From the NCBI GenBank assembly GCA_902779645.1, contig CACZCH010000001.1:49537-113536 (forward strand): a stretch of 64,000 bases of DNA. The letters are read 5' to 3'. The position numbers and the translations under genes are program-made. The DNA is from an uncultured bacterium. Its GTDB lineage: Bacteria; Cyanobacteriota; Vampirovibrionia; Gastranaerophilales; Gastranaerophilaceae. A model generated the notes under the pieces. That model was not told the DNA's origin, did no database searches, and saw only the letters and a program-made list of their open reading frames with translations. Below are positions 24,643 through 33,335 of the stretch, one piece after another; within the stretch, counting starts at the first letter, position 1; each line of letters begins with the position of its first letter.

Positions 24643-27000
24643 TTAAACTTTTTTTAATTCATTAAATAATGATCTCATATTTTCATCAATTACTTCATTA
24701 TCGGTTCTACTGTCACCAATAATACTAGACATGCCATACCAGAAGCCTCTTGAGAAGTTGAACCAGCCTCCGCCGTGGTTAAAAGTGGTATGTTCTGCCA
24801 TCGTTTCACTGTCGTATTTCTTTATCATTAAAATTAGAGTTTTTAGTCTTGAATCGGATTCAGAGATACCTTTTGATTTCGCAAATTCGATAAATTTGTT
24901 TATTAAATTTTTCTTAGCAGTCATTGTGATAACACCGTTATCTGATTCATCATCTAAGTATTCAATTATTCCTTCACTAAAGCCTTTTGAATAGAAACCT
25001 GCAAGATAATCAAATACAGTACTTGATGTTAATTCATTAAGATAATCGTTTATTTGGGGATAATATATATCGTCAGTAGAGCCATCTACCCATTTTGCCG
25101 TAGATTCACCTTGTGAATATGCATCAGAGTTTGTTTTTATTTCATTTTTTTTGACTTTTTGTGTTTTTTCTTCTTCTTTTTCTTGTTTTACATCTGTATT
25201 TTCAGCAGTTTTAATATCTGAATCCGAGAAATCTGTATTCAAATCAGATTCGTTAAGATTTTTGTTAATATGAGTTCCTTTTTTGACTTGTCCGAAACTA
25301 TTTCCGATTAGAGCAAAGAATTGTTTTGAATCTTTTCCTGTTGATTTAAATACAGGACAGCTTAAATTACTTGCTTTATAAGGAGCTATTGCGCCGGCAT
25401 TAATTAGAGAGCGGATTCTTTTTAGAGATTCATCATATTTTTCAATATCAGAAGCTTTTACTTCCTGTGCATTCTCAGCTACATTGCCGTCTTTATCACA
25501 TCTGACTAATTTATTGTCGCTTACGGTATAGTATTTTACACCGCCGTTTTTACCGTCGTAGTCGGTTGTTTTATAAACATTTGTGTCACCGACTTGTGTT
25601 AAAACTCCTGTGCCATTTTCTTTATCAGCTAAGTATTCAATAAGTTCTTGTTTTGGCTTATCTTCAAATTTTTTGTCTGAGTTGATAAGGCTTTTCTTAA
25701 TTTTGAATTCGCCTGCTTTTATATCAACTTTATCTAATTTAGTGCTAAGCAAAGATTCGTATCCTTCAGCTTTTAAATCTTGTATAGTTTCTTTGTTTAT
25801 AATATCTTTAGGAATAGCACCTTCAATTAATCCGTTCATTTTTGTGCTGTACTTGTTAACGACTTTTTGATTCATTACATCAGCTTCAATAAGTCTTAAC
25901 ATTACATATAATTTATCAAATTCATCTGCTAAAGCATAAACGTCTGATTTTTGAACACGCTGCTTGTTATTATAATCAACGTTTTTAATTACTTGAAGCT
26001 TAGAACGAACAGCTTCTATTTGTTTGCATAATAACGGTAAATCTTTTGCTCCGCCATTTGCATTTTTAAATTTTTCGGCTTTGCTTAGTAATGCATCAGC
26101 TACACCTTCAATGCCGGCTCTGTACTGTTGTTGGTTGCCGACTGGATTTTCTGAGCTGACTTCAGGCATGTGTTTAGCCATACCTCTAATGATTCCTTTT
26201 TCAGAAGCATCATGGGTGTCATTCCAACTGCTTAGAATGTGTAATATGTAATCATTCATAGTTATTGCGAACTGACCGAATCCGCCGACAGAGATGTGAT
26301 CGGATAAATTCAAATTCGTGATTTGAGTTTCTAATGCTTCAGGATCATTGTTTTTGTTGTGTTTTGAAATTTCGCTTGGGAAGTTATATCCGATTTCGTA
26401 TAGTTTTAAATCGATGCTGTTATCAGCAAGAGCAATTTTTGTTAAAGTTTCTTTATCCAATTTCTTGAATACTTCTTCTAATTTTTTAATACGATCATCG
26501 ATTTTATCTTCTTTTAGAGCTGTATTAAATTCAGATTCTAAATCTTTAAAATCTGCGCTGTTTTTTGTGTCTGTATCAAGAAGTTCTTTTAACTTATTAA
26601 AGTATGACTTATATTCATCAACTTTTGCTTTCTTTTCGATAAATTCAGGCTTCTTTTCTTCAGCTTCTTTTTCTTCTCTTTTTTTCTTTTCTTCTTCAGA
26701 TTCGACTCTCGGCTGCCACCAAGGGTTAATACCCTGCATTCCCGGGAAATTGTTGAATAAAGGTAACATATTGCTTCCGAACATATTACCCTGCTGCATC
26801 CAGGTTTGCTGGGATTGCATCATTGCAAGATATGGATTTAATAAATAATCTGAACTGGTGTTTCTGAAAATGGGGAAATTCATAAATGTCAAATTGTCAT
26901 TCATTCCGTAGTATGGCATACTTACACCGCACCCGCAGAACGGTGTAACGCTCATACCCATTGGTCCAAAAAACATATTTGACATCATAAACGGATTCAT
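24643..27000 (-). CDS. large hypothetical protein with Met/Phe/Pro/Asn-rich N-terminus (785 aa)
   Basis: Not recognised. 785 residues, soluble, no signal peptide. The first 100 residues are unusual: rich in Met, Phe, Pro, Gly and Asn (MNPFMMSNMFFGPMGMSVTP start, FCGCG, MPYYG, GMQGINPWWQP), suggesting a disordered or adhesive tail. An EKKKREEKEAEEKK helix follows (105-120), then mixed-charge helical segments to 600, a Lys/Glu linker with KEEEEKTQKVKKNE, and a C-terminal globular part containing FNHGGGWFNFSRGFWYG. Ribosome site gaggt precedes the ATG. The promoter region shares a 17-mer with that of the 41212 gene. Probably lineage-specific. Confidence 0.55.
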   Translation of the reverse strand: MNPFMMSNMFFGPMGMSVTPFCGCGVSMPYYGMNDNLTFMNFPIFRNTSSDYLLNPYLAMMQSQQTWMQQGNMFGSNMLPLFNNFPGMQGINPWWQPRVESEEEKKKREEKEAEEKKPEFIEKKAKVDEYKSYFNKLKELLDTDTKNSADFKDLESEFNTALKEDKIDDRIKKLEEVFKKLDKETLTKIALADNSIDLKLYEIGYNFPSEISKHNKNNDPEALETQITNLNLSDHISVGGFGQFAITMNDYILHILSSWNDTHDASEKGIIRGMAKHMPEVSSENPVGNQQQYRAGIEGVADALLSKAEKFKNANGGAKDLPLLCKQIEAVRSKLQVIKNVDYNNKQRVQKSDVYALADEFDKLYVMLRLIEADVMNQKVVNKYSTKMNGLIEGAIPKDIINKETIQDLKAEGYESLLSTKLDKVDIKAGEFKIKKSLINSDKKFEDKPKQELIEYLADKENGTGVLTQVGDTNVYKTTDYDGKNGGVKYYTVSDNKLVRCDKDGNVAENAQEVKASDIEKYDESLKRIRSLINAGAIAPYKASNLSCPVFKSTGKDSKQFFALIGNSFGQVKKGTHINKNLNESDLNTDFSDSDIKTAENTDVKQEKEEEKTQKVKKNEIKTNSDAYSQGESTAKWVDGSTDDIYYPQINDYLNELTSSTVFDYLAGFYSKGFSEGIIEYLDDESDNGVITMTAKKNLINKFIEFAKSKGISESDSRLKTLILMIKKYDSETMAEHTTFNHGGGWFNFSRGFWYGMSSIIGDSRTDNEVIDENMRSLFNELKKV

Positions 27001-27193
27001 TTTATACCTCTAAATTTTCTATCCTTATATATATAAAGTATTTGTATTTGCAGAAATTGCTTTTTTTAAAACACTTTCTTAATAAAACTTTACATTTATT
27101 TTCTGCTTTAAAAATAATGTTTTCTCTAATACCGTATTCTTGAACTCCTATCGTTTTAGTGCTAAAACAAAGTTATATTAAGGAGTTTATATT

Positions 27194-28144
27194 ATGAAAA
27201 TTTTATTTGTAATTGATAAAGTTGAGCTTAAATATTTTGAATTTAATAATCTTGTAACAAATTTTTGGCTTATAAAAGGTTTTTTGGATAGAGGTAATGA
27301 AGTTTATATTACTACAATTCCAAATCTATCTTTGAAGAGCGATGTCGCTTATACTCACTGCTATGAAACTTTTGTACAAGATGAAAATATTTTTTATAAG
27401 AATGTAAAATTTGAAAAACAGATAGATGATTTTGAGCTTGTAATGTTCAGACCAGATCCTCCGGTTGATATAGATTACATTAATGCGACATATATTTTTG
27501 ATTTTGTAAAAAAAGCTGAGGTGATAAATTCTCCAAGTGCAATTCGTGATTTTAATGAAAAATTGCACAGTGTATATTTTAAAGAATTTATGTCGGAAAA
27601 CATTGTAACATCATCTCTAAAAGATATTGAAGAATTCTTGATAGCTAATAAGGAAATTGTTCTCAAGCCTCTGAATAGGTGTTTTGGTTCGGGTGTAATG
27701 TATTTATATCAAGGGGATCCTAATACAAGAACGATTATAAATACCATGACGAATAATGAAACAACGCTTGTTATGGTTCAGAAGTTTATTCCCGAAGTTA
27801 GACAAGGTGATATCAGAGTTTTAACTCTGGGGGATAAAATCCTGCCTTATGCAATAAAAAAACTGCCTACCGGTGATGATTTTAAATTTAACACGCACAG
27901 TGATGATTTTATCGTAGATTCAGGACTTACAAATACAGATTTAGATAAGTTTACTCCGATTGCTCAAAAACTTAATTCAATGGGAATAAAAATGGCAGGG
28001 CTGGATGTTATAAGCGGTAAGGTGATAGAAGTTAATGTGACAAGTCCGTGCTATTTTATAAAAGAGGTTAACAGAGTTTATAATATTCATCTGGAAAATG
28101 AATTATGTGACTATTTATTGACTAAAAACTTGTTATCATTATAA
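27194..28144 (+). CDS. gshB: glutathione synthetase (prokaryotic ATP-grasp type)
   Basis: 316 residues matching prokaryotic GshB, which ligates glycine to gamma-glutamylcysteine with ATP. Key stretches are VMFRPDPPVDIDYINATYI, VINSPSAIRDFNEKLH, IVLKPLNRCFGSGVMYL (ATP-grasp Lys and glycine loop), VQKFIPEVRQGDIRVLTLG and MAGLDVISGKVIEVNVTSPC (metal-binding Glu/Asn). The length is normal. Preceded by aaggag and by a small hairpin (27153-27168, gttttag/ctaaaac). No gshA is nearby. Glutathione synthesis in a mostly anaerobic gut lineage is consistent with its cyanobacterial relatives. Confidence 0.93.
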   Translation: MKILFVIDKVELKYFEFNNLVTNFWLIKGFLDRGNEVYITTIPNLSLKSDVAYTHCYETFVQDENIFYKNVKFEKQIDDFELVMFRPDPPVDIDYINATYIFDFVKKAEVINSPSAIRDFNEKLHSVYFKEFMSENIVTSSLKDIEEFLIANKEIVLKPLNRCFGSGVMYLYQGDPNTRTIINTMTNNETTLVMVQKFIPEVRQGDIRVLTLGDKILPYAIKKLPTGDDFKFNTHSDDFIVDSGLTNTDLDKFTPIAQKLNSMGIKMAGLDVISGKVIEVNVTSPCYFIKEVNRVYNIHLENELCDYLLTKNLLSL

Positions 28145-28158
28145 AAATAGTGTATAAT
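28130..28158 (+). promoter_or_regulatory. sigma-70 promoter for the TPR-fliW-csrA unit
   Basis: TTGTTA (28130-28135), 17 nt, TATAAT (28153-28158). The -35 box lies inside the last codons of gshB. About 70 nt of leader precede the ATG at 28236. Confidence 0.55.
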
Positions 28159-28235
28159 TCAACTATATGCAGTATTCTTAATTGCATTGTATGATTGTAT
28201 TATGTAAGAAGAGAATATAGAAGGAAAATTGTTAT

Positions 28236-29015
28236 ATGAAAAAGTATATTTTAATACTAGCTGGATTAATGATTTTGTCATTTAATACAGTTAATGCTAA
28301 GACGGCAGTAACAAGTCCTGCAGTTGCTGAAGGCATAAAACTTTATAAAGCGCAAAATTACACGCAATCGTATGTTAAATTTAGAAGTATTTTGGAAAAA
28401 GAACCTGCAAATTCTTTGGCGGCATATTACTATGCAATGTGCTCGGCTCAGTTAGGCAGAAAAGATGATGCAATAGCTAATTATGAAAAAGTTATTGAAC
28501 TTTCTCCACACAGTATCCTAAGTAAATATGCAAGACAAGGGAAAAAATGTTTGGAGCAACCTGAAAGATGCCATGAACCGGAACTCATAAATGCTTCGGA
28601 TGCAGACACAGAAGAAGATAGATTTATAAAAGGTGTATTCGGTACAGGTTTTTCAGAAGAAGCAAAGAGTATGTATGAAAAACAAAAAATCGAAAACTTA
28701 AAGCGTGATATTAACAGAAAAGAAGATATTCCGACTCAGAGATTTAAAGAGTTTAAAGATTTTTCAACTCAAGCTCCGACAAATGATGAGATTGTTAGCG
28801 CATTAAGAACTCTTCAGGCAGCAGGTTTGACCGATGTGTTTAATACAGAAGCTCGTAACAGCGACATATCTCTTATGTTCGGTGACGGTTACAACAGAAA
28901 TAGAGGAAATTATGATATGCTGAATTTGTTAATGAATAAGCAAAATGGTTCATCAAACATAGATCCTCAATTAATACAATCACTTTTAACCACTCAAATG
29001 ACAACAAGTTTTTAG
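28236..29015 (+). CDS. exported TPR-repeat protein
   Basis: 259 residues. MKKYILILAGLMILSFNTVNAKT is a signal peptide. Residues 30-100 contain two tetratricopeptide repeats (GIKLYKAQNYTQSYVKFRSI; YYAMCSAQLGRKDDAIANYE). The rest is a charged and Asn-rich region without recognised fold, ending MTTSF. TPR proteins bind partner proteins in the envelope. It lies 12 bp upstream of fliW, so it is probably part of the same transcript and may take part in surface-structure assembly (inference). Confidence 0.7.
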   Translation: MKKYILILAGLMILSFNTVNAKTAVTSPAVAEGIKLYKAQNYTQSYVKFRSILEKEPANSLAAYYYAMCSAQLGRKDDAIANYEKVIELSPHSILSKYARQGKKCLEQPERCHEPELINASDADTEEDRFIKGVFGTGFSEEAKSMYEKQKIENLKRDINRKEDIPTQRFKEFKDFSTQAPTNDEIVSALRTLQAAGLTDVFNTEARNSDISLMFGDGYNRNRGNYDMLNLLMNKQNGSSNIDPQLIQSLLTTQMTTSF

Positions 29016-29027
29016 AAAGAAAAATGT

Positions 29028-29459
29028 ATGATAATTAATACAGTAAGATTTGGAGAAGTAGACATAGATGAAAACCGTATTTTTGACTTTGTAATGCCGG
29101 TTATAGGGTTTAATGAACTTACAAAGTTTGTTATACTGGAACCAAATGAGGGGACTTTGTTCAAATGGCTTCAGTCTACGGAAGATCCTTCTCTCGCTTT
29201 TCCGATAATATCAGTTGCATCATTGGATTATGATTATTCGGTAGATTTGTCGGACAATGTAATTAATGTTTTAGAGATTTCAAATCCGGAAAGCCTTTTG
29301 GTAATGAATATAACTTCAATTCCCCAAGATAATCCGAGAGGCACGACAATCAATCTTCTTGCTCCGCTAATTTTCAATTTGGATAATCAAAAAGCGGGTC
29401 AAATTGTATTATCAGGCTCAGGATATGATATAAGCTATCCAATGTTTAAAAAAGATTAG
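29028..29459 (+). CDS. fliW: flagellar assembly factor FliW
   Basis: 143 residues of the FliW family: TVRFGEVDIDENRIFDF, FPIISVASLDYDY, VLEISNPESLLVMNITSIP and STINLLAPL-like RGTTINLLAPLIFN near the end are all typical. FliW binds both flagellin and CsrA: when flagellin is exported, FliW sequesters CsrA and lets flagellin mRNA be translated. It sits 13 bp upstream of csrA, the classic arrangement. No flagellin or basal-body gene is within this window, but two sigma-28-type promoters are. Confidence 0.93.
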   Translation: MIINTVRFGEVDIDENRIFDFVMPVIGFNELTKFVILEPNEGTLFKWLQSTEDPSLAFPIISVASLDYDYSVDLSDNVINVLEISNPESLLVMNITSIPQDNPRGTTINLLAPLIFNLDNQKAGQIVLSGSGYDISYPMFKKD

Positions 29460-29472
29460 TTTAAGGACGAAC

Positions 29473-29811
29473 ATGCTAGTAATAACCAGAAAAAACGGTC
29501 AAAAAATAATGATAAACGACAATATTGAAATAACTATTGTCGAAGCTAAAAATGGCGTGTGCAAAGTAGCAATAAAAGCAGATAAAGATGTAAAAATATA
29601 CAGAGAAGAAATATATCTTCAAATTAAGCTTGCAAACTTAATGGGTACAAGTTCAAATGTTTCTGCAATTGATTCAGTTAGTGAATTAATAAAAGACAGC
29701 AAGAACCTCAACGATACAAAACTTGGTTCCGTACAAATGTCTGAAGAGGTTATTGTTGATGACAAGAAACCTCAATCAATAAAAATAAAAAAAGATGACG
29801 GGGCAAAATAA
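29473..29811 (+). CDS. csrA: carbon storage / flagellin-translation regulator CsrA, long form
   Basis: 112 residues. The first 62 are standard CsrA: MLVITRKNGQKIMINDNIEI, KVAIKADKDVKIYREEIYL, with the RNA-contacting Leu4 and the Arg of YREE. CsrA dimers bind GGA motifs near ribosome sites. The family is usually 55-75 residues; here an extra 50-residue tail (after ANLMGTSSN) is polar and acidic, ending IKIKKDDGAK. Long CsrA forms occur in some FliW-containing bacteria, where the tail mediates FliW binding. The next gene overlaps its 3' end by 17 bp. Confidence 0.93.
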   Translation: MLVITRKNGQKIMINDNIEITIVEAKNGVCKVAIKADKDVKIYREEIYLQIKLANLMGTSSNVSAIDSVSELIKDSKNLNDTKLGSVQMSEEVIVDDKKPQSIKIKKDDGAK

Positions 29812-30376
29812 AGAAAAACTTTTCTTTTTTAGTAATAATTGTTCAGAGTTAGAAATAACCCCTGGCTCTATTTATCATGCGTATTTGGCTATATTAAATG
29901 ATGATTTGGATTCAGCACATACTGTTTTTTCTCATATAGATTCTCCTCGTGGCAAATGGGGGATGTCTCTCGTCTCAATACTTAAAGGGTATATGACAAT
30001 TTTCCCTACATATTTTGGGATAAGAAATTTTTTTGAAATCGATTTGGATTTTTTGCTAAAGAATAACAAAATAGATTATGTAGAACAGTGTCTTGGAGCA
30101 TTAGAAGTCTTGTCTTCTGTTAATCAAGAGATATATAAGTTTACGGCAAGAGTTATGATGGAAAATCGTCTTTATACATCTGCTCTTAAGTATATGGAAC
30201 GTTCAAAGCAAATTTTTTATAACGATCCTGAACTTCATTTCATGTATGTAAAATATTATATGAATATAAACAAATATGAAGAAGCTTATTTTTACGTGAA
30301 TGAGTGCTTAAAGCTTTTACCTGACTATTATCCGGCTCAGCAAATGAAGCGGAGAATTGAAGAATTAGGGTTTTGA
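29795..30376 (+). CDS. TPR-like helical protein in the fliW-csrA operon (unknown)
   Basis: 193 residues, soluble, helical. The C-terminal half has TPR-like helices (YTSALKYMERSKQIFYNDPE and KYEEAYFYVNECLKLLPDYY), while the first 100 residues are not recognised. It overlaps csrA by 17 bp, which implies translational coupling and a linked role, perhaps as a CsrA/FliW or flagellin-related adaptor (inference). No clear ribosome site of its own. Not found by me in standard flagellar gene sets. Confidence 0.65.
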   Translation: MTGQNKEKLFFFSNNCSELEITPGSIYHAYLAILNDDLDSAHTVFSHIDSPRGKWGMSLVSILKGYMTIFPTYFGIRNFFEIDLDFLLKNNKIDYVEQCLGALEVLSSVNQEIYKFTARVMMENRLYTSALKYMERSKQIFYNDPELHFMYVKYYMNINKYEEAYFYVNECLKLLPDYYPAQQMKRRIEELGF

Positions 30377-30391
30377 TAGTATAATTGGCTT
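30357..30391 (+). promoter_or_regulatory. strong sigma-70 promoter, leaderless geometry, for the 30392 gene
   Basis: TTGAAG (30357-30362), 17-nt spacer, TATAAT (30380-30385), then 6 nt to the ATG at 30392. No Shine-Dalgarno sequence. The -35 box lies inside the preceding gene. Confidence 0.65.
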
Positions 30392-31063
30392 ATGAGCGGA
30401 GATAAGTTTATAAGTACAACCAAGAATATGTTTAATCAAACTCATCAAGTAGATGATGATACGAACTTTTTTGTTCATGGTGATAGTTCGCAAAATCGCA
30501 AAATATTTCAAACAGAGCTTGTTAAGCACCTTAATGATTATGATGGGAATATATTAGAGGAAAGTTCTTATAAAGAAGTTCAAGATGATGTTTTTAAACT
30601 TGAATATAAAATTTCAAAGATAGAGGGCGAATTAAAAGAAATTAATACACAAATTCAAAGTGCAAATGAAATATATGATTATTATGCTGTAGACAGCTTG
30701 AATAAAAGAAAAAGTGCTTTAGAGAGTGATTTGAATAATTTAATTGAAGCATATAGAGAAGCGAGTTTATCAGCCAAAATATCAGGCGGGCTTACATCTA
30801 AGATGAAATGTAATTTTATTAATGCAGGTAAATTCTTTGAGAGATTAGGAGAACTGTTTATTTCAAAAATCCCCGGTAAAATTTCATCAATGCTTGAGAT
30901 TAGAGATTCGCTTAATAAACTTGAAAATATTAATAAAAGTGTAGATGAACTAATGAAAAGCAGATACCCCTATGGCGAAGCAGGTGAAAAATACGAACAG
31001 CTTTCTAAATATATTGCCAGAGCAAATTCTATTCAATCTGATATTTATAAATTTATGAAGTAG
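30392..31063 (+). CDS. coiled-coil protein of unknown function
   Basis: 223 residues, no signal peptide or membrane segment. A central coiled coil (about 50-125; VFKLEYKISKIEGELKEINT, then SLNKRKSALESDLNNLIEAY) is followed by a helical part with SKIPGKISSMLEIRDSLNKL and a final helix. No family recognised. It lies between the fliW-csrA group and der with its own strong, apparently leaderless promoter. Possible structural or scaffolding role. Codon use is like its neighbours. Confidence 0.6.
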   Translation: MSGDKFISTTKNMFNQTHQVDDDTNFFVHGDSSQNRKIFQTELVKHLNDYDGNILEESSYKEVQDDVFKLEYKISKIEGELKEINTQIQSANEIYDYYAVDSLNKRKSALESDLNNLIEAYREASLSAKISGGLTSKMKCNFINAGKFFERLGELFISKIPGKISSMLEIRDSLNKLENINKSVDELMKSRYPYGEAGEKYEQLSKYIARANSIQSDIYKFMK

Positions 31064-31098
31064 ATGTAAAATTTTCTTTGTGTTAGACTTACTGTATT

Positions 31099-32448
31099 AT
31101 GAACAGAAAACCGATTATCGCAGTAGTAGGACGTCCAAACGTAGGTAAATCAACTTTTGTAAATAGGCTTGTTGGCAAAAGGCAGTCTATTGTTGATGAT
31201 TTACCAGGGGTTACACGTGACAGAATTTATTTTGATGTAGAATGGCAGCACAAACAATTTACTGTAATTGATACAGGCGGTATTGTTCCGGGTGATGAAG
31301 ATGAAATTATGCTTTCAATCTATGATCAGGCAAAAATAGCTTGTGAAGAAGCTGACAAGATAATATTTCTTGTAGACGGGATTGACGGAGTTACACCTGT
31401 TGATGAAGACATAGCTAATATTTTGCGTCAATCCGATAAACCGATATTTTTGGCAGTTAACAAAGTAGACTCACACAACCAAATTACCATGATAAGCGAT
31501 TTTTATTCTTTAGCAGTAGGTGAACCAATTGCGATATCGGCACTTCATGGTTCAGGCGGAGTCGGTGATTTGCTGGATGAAATTACAAAAGATTTTGAAC
31601 AAGAAGAAACTGTTCAAGAAGACGGCTCAATAAAACTTGCAATTGTAGGGAGACCAAATGCAGGTAAATCAAGTATTGTAAATGCTCTTTTGGGTGAAAA
31701 AAGGGTAATAGTTTCTGATGTATCGGGTACAACGCGTGACAGTATTGATTCACGTTTGACTTACAATGAGCAGGAGTTTGTAATTGTTGATACGGCAGGG
31801 ATTAGAAAGAAAGCAAAAGTAGATTACGGTGTTGAAAAATTTGCAGTAGACAGAGCAATTCGTTCTATTAGAGAATGTGATGTAGCGCTTTTAGTTATTG
31901 ATGCGACTGAGGCAGTTAACGGAATCTCAGATCAGGATAAAAAGATTGCATCAATAATAACTGAGGCCGGCAAAGGTATGGTTATTGCAATAAACAAATG
32001 GGATTTGATTGAGGATAAAAAATCAAATACTATTAACAAGTTTGAAAAGAAGCTTGAAAACGAAATCCCGTTCTTAAGCTATGTCCCTAAGATTTATATA
32101 AGTGCGGTTACTCATCAGAGGCTAAACCAAGTATTTACGCGCGTGACAGAAGTACAGGCAGAACATTCTAAACGTGTTTCAACAGGGCTTCTGAATAAGG
32201 TTATTAATGAAGCCTATGCTCTTAATCCGCCTCAAACAATCAGAAATAAACGCTTGAAGATTATGTATTCTACTCAAGCATCGACCGAACCGCCGACTTT
32301 TATCTTATTTGTAAACGGTGAAAGCCTGCTAAAAGATCACTATAAACGATATATGGAAAACAAACTCCGCGAAGCGTTCGGTTTCTTTGGCACTCCAATA
32401 CGAATTGCCGTTCGTGAACGCTCAGAAAAGGGTAGAGGGGCTAAATAA
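31099..32448 (+). CDS. der: ribosome-biogenesis GTPase Der (EngA)
   Basis: 449 residues with two tandem GTPase domains and a KH-like C-terminal domain, the hallmark of Der. G1 motifs are GRPNVGKSTF (about 10) and GRPNAGKSSI (about 184). G3 motifs are DTGG and DTAG. G4 motifs are NKVD and NKWD. The C-terminus contains NPPQTIRNKRLKIMYSTQ and FFGTPIRIAVRERSEKG, which bind 50S precursors. Cytosolic and essential in most bacteria. Immediately downstream is an unusual G-rich tandem repeat. Confidence 0.97.
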   Translation: MNRKPIIAVVGRPNVGKSTFVNRLVGKRQSIVDDLPGVTRDRIYFDVEWQHKQFTVIDTGGIVPGDEDEIMLSIYDQAKIACEEADKIIFLVDGIDGVTPVDEDIANILRQSDKPIFLAVNKVDSHNQITMISDFYSLAVGEPIAISALHGSGGVGDLLDEITKDFEQEETVQEDGSIKLAIVGRPNAGKSSIVNALLGEKRVIVSDVSGTTRDSIDSRLTYNEQEFVIVDTAGIRKKAKVDYGVEKFAVDRAIRSIRECDVALLVIDATEAVNGISDQDKKIASIITEAGKGMVIAINKWDLIEDKKSNTINKFEKKLENEIPFLSYVPKIYISAVTHQRLNQVFTRVTEVQAEHSKRVSTGLLNKVINEAYALNPPQTIRNKRLKIMYSTQASTEPPTFILFVNGESLLKDHYKRYMENKLREAFGFFGTPIRIAVRERSEKGRGAK

Positions 32449-32456
32449 CGTGGCTA

Positions 32457-32500
32457 AATTAAGGGGGGTAAATTAAGGGGGTAAATTAAGGGGGTAAATA
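32457..32500. repeat. 13-bp tandem repeat 'taaattaaggggg' between der and nadC
   Basis: Three consecutive copies of a taaattaaggggg-type unit (first with six G, then five and five), ending gggggtaaata. Each copy contains GGGGTAAAT (32465-32473, 32478-32486, 32491-32499), a 9-mer found elsewhere in the window. It fills the 56-bp gap between two convergent genes, where no ordinary terminator is seen. Confidence 0.9.
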
Positions 32501-32504
32501 CTTC

Positions 32505-33335
32505 CTACATGTCTAACCCTAAATCCAAAGTCGGTGCTTTGGCAACAATTGCACTTGAGGAAATTATGTCTACTCCGGTTGAGGCAATATCATTCATTGT
32601 TGACAGGTTAACATTACCGCTTGCCTCAACAATTGCACGGCCGTTAATTAATTTTACACCTTCTCTCATTTGGTCCAAACTCATATTATCAAGCATTATA
32701 ATATCACAGCCGCAAGCAAGTGCTTCTTTTACTTGTTCAAGAGTATCACATTCAACTTCAATTTTGTGAGCGTGTGAGATGTGCTGTTTTAGTTTGTTAA
32801 CAGCGTTAGTAAGAGAACCGGTGAATTTAATATGATTATCTTTAATCATTGCACAGTCAGAAAGGTTAAATCTATGGAGTGAACCGCCGCCCATTTTAAC
32901 CGAGTATTTTTCAAACGCTCTAAATCCCGGGGTAGTCTTTCTTGTATCAACTATTTTAGCTTTGTATTCACCGATTGCTTTTTGATATTTATTGGTTTCA
33001 GTCGCAATCCCGCTCATTCTTTGAACATAATTGAGCGCAGTTCTTTCTCCCATAAGAATATATCTTGCAGGACCTTTAATATCCGCAATTTTGTCCCCTT
33101 TTTTAATTACATCTCCGTCATTAAAATAGAATTTTATTTCAATATCAGGTGATAATATTTTAAACACAGTTTCGAAAACGGTTTTACCGCAAAAAATCCC
33201 GTCGACACGGGTATTCAAAACGCAGGACATTTTATCATCTTCTGTTGTAAGATAATCTGTTGTAATGTCTCCAAATCCAATATCTTCCTGCAAAGCGTTC
33301 TTTACGTGCTCTTCTATAAAAAATCTATTCAACAT
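32505..33335 (-). CDS. nadC: nicotinate-nucleotide pyrophosphorylase (quinolinate phosphoribosyltransferase)
   Basis: 276 residues. NadC converts quinolinate and PRPP to nicotinate mononucleotide in de novo NAD synthesis. ALQEDIGFGDITTDYL, MGERTALNYVQRMSGIAT, VDTRKTTPGFRAFEKYSV, VKMGGGSLHRFNLSDCAMIK and IEVECDTLEQV are characteristic, including the Arg/Lys/His substrate-binding residues. The start ATG 33335 follows aagggg at good spacing; ATG 33353 further upstream is less likely. It overlaps the end of nadB, so the two are co-translated. nadA is not in the window. Confidence 0.95.
   Translation of the reverse strand: MLNRFFIEEHVKNALQEDIGFGDITTDYLTTEDDKMSCVLNTRVDGIFCGKTVFETVFKILSPDIEIKFYFNDGDVIKKGDKIADIKGPARYILMGERTALNYVQRMSGIATETNKYQKAIGEYKAKIVDTRKTTPGFRAFEKYSVKMGGGSLHRFNLSDCAMIKDNHIKFTGSLTNAVNKLKQHISHAHKIEVECDTLEQVKEALACGCDIIMLDNMSLDQMREGVKLINGRAIVEASGNVNLSTMNDIASTGVDIISSSAIVAKAPTLDLGLDM

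Noticed and set aside
25583..26848. Open frames on the + strand inside the 785-residue minus-strand gene
   Set aside because: Low-complexity Ser/Phe/Leu translations that mirror the opposite gene; no ribosome sites.
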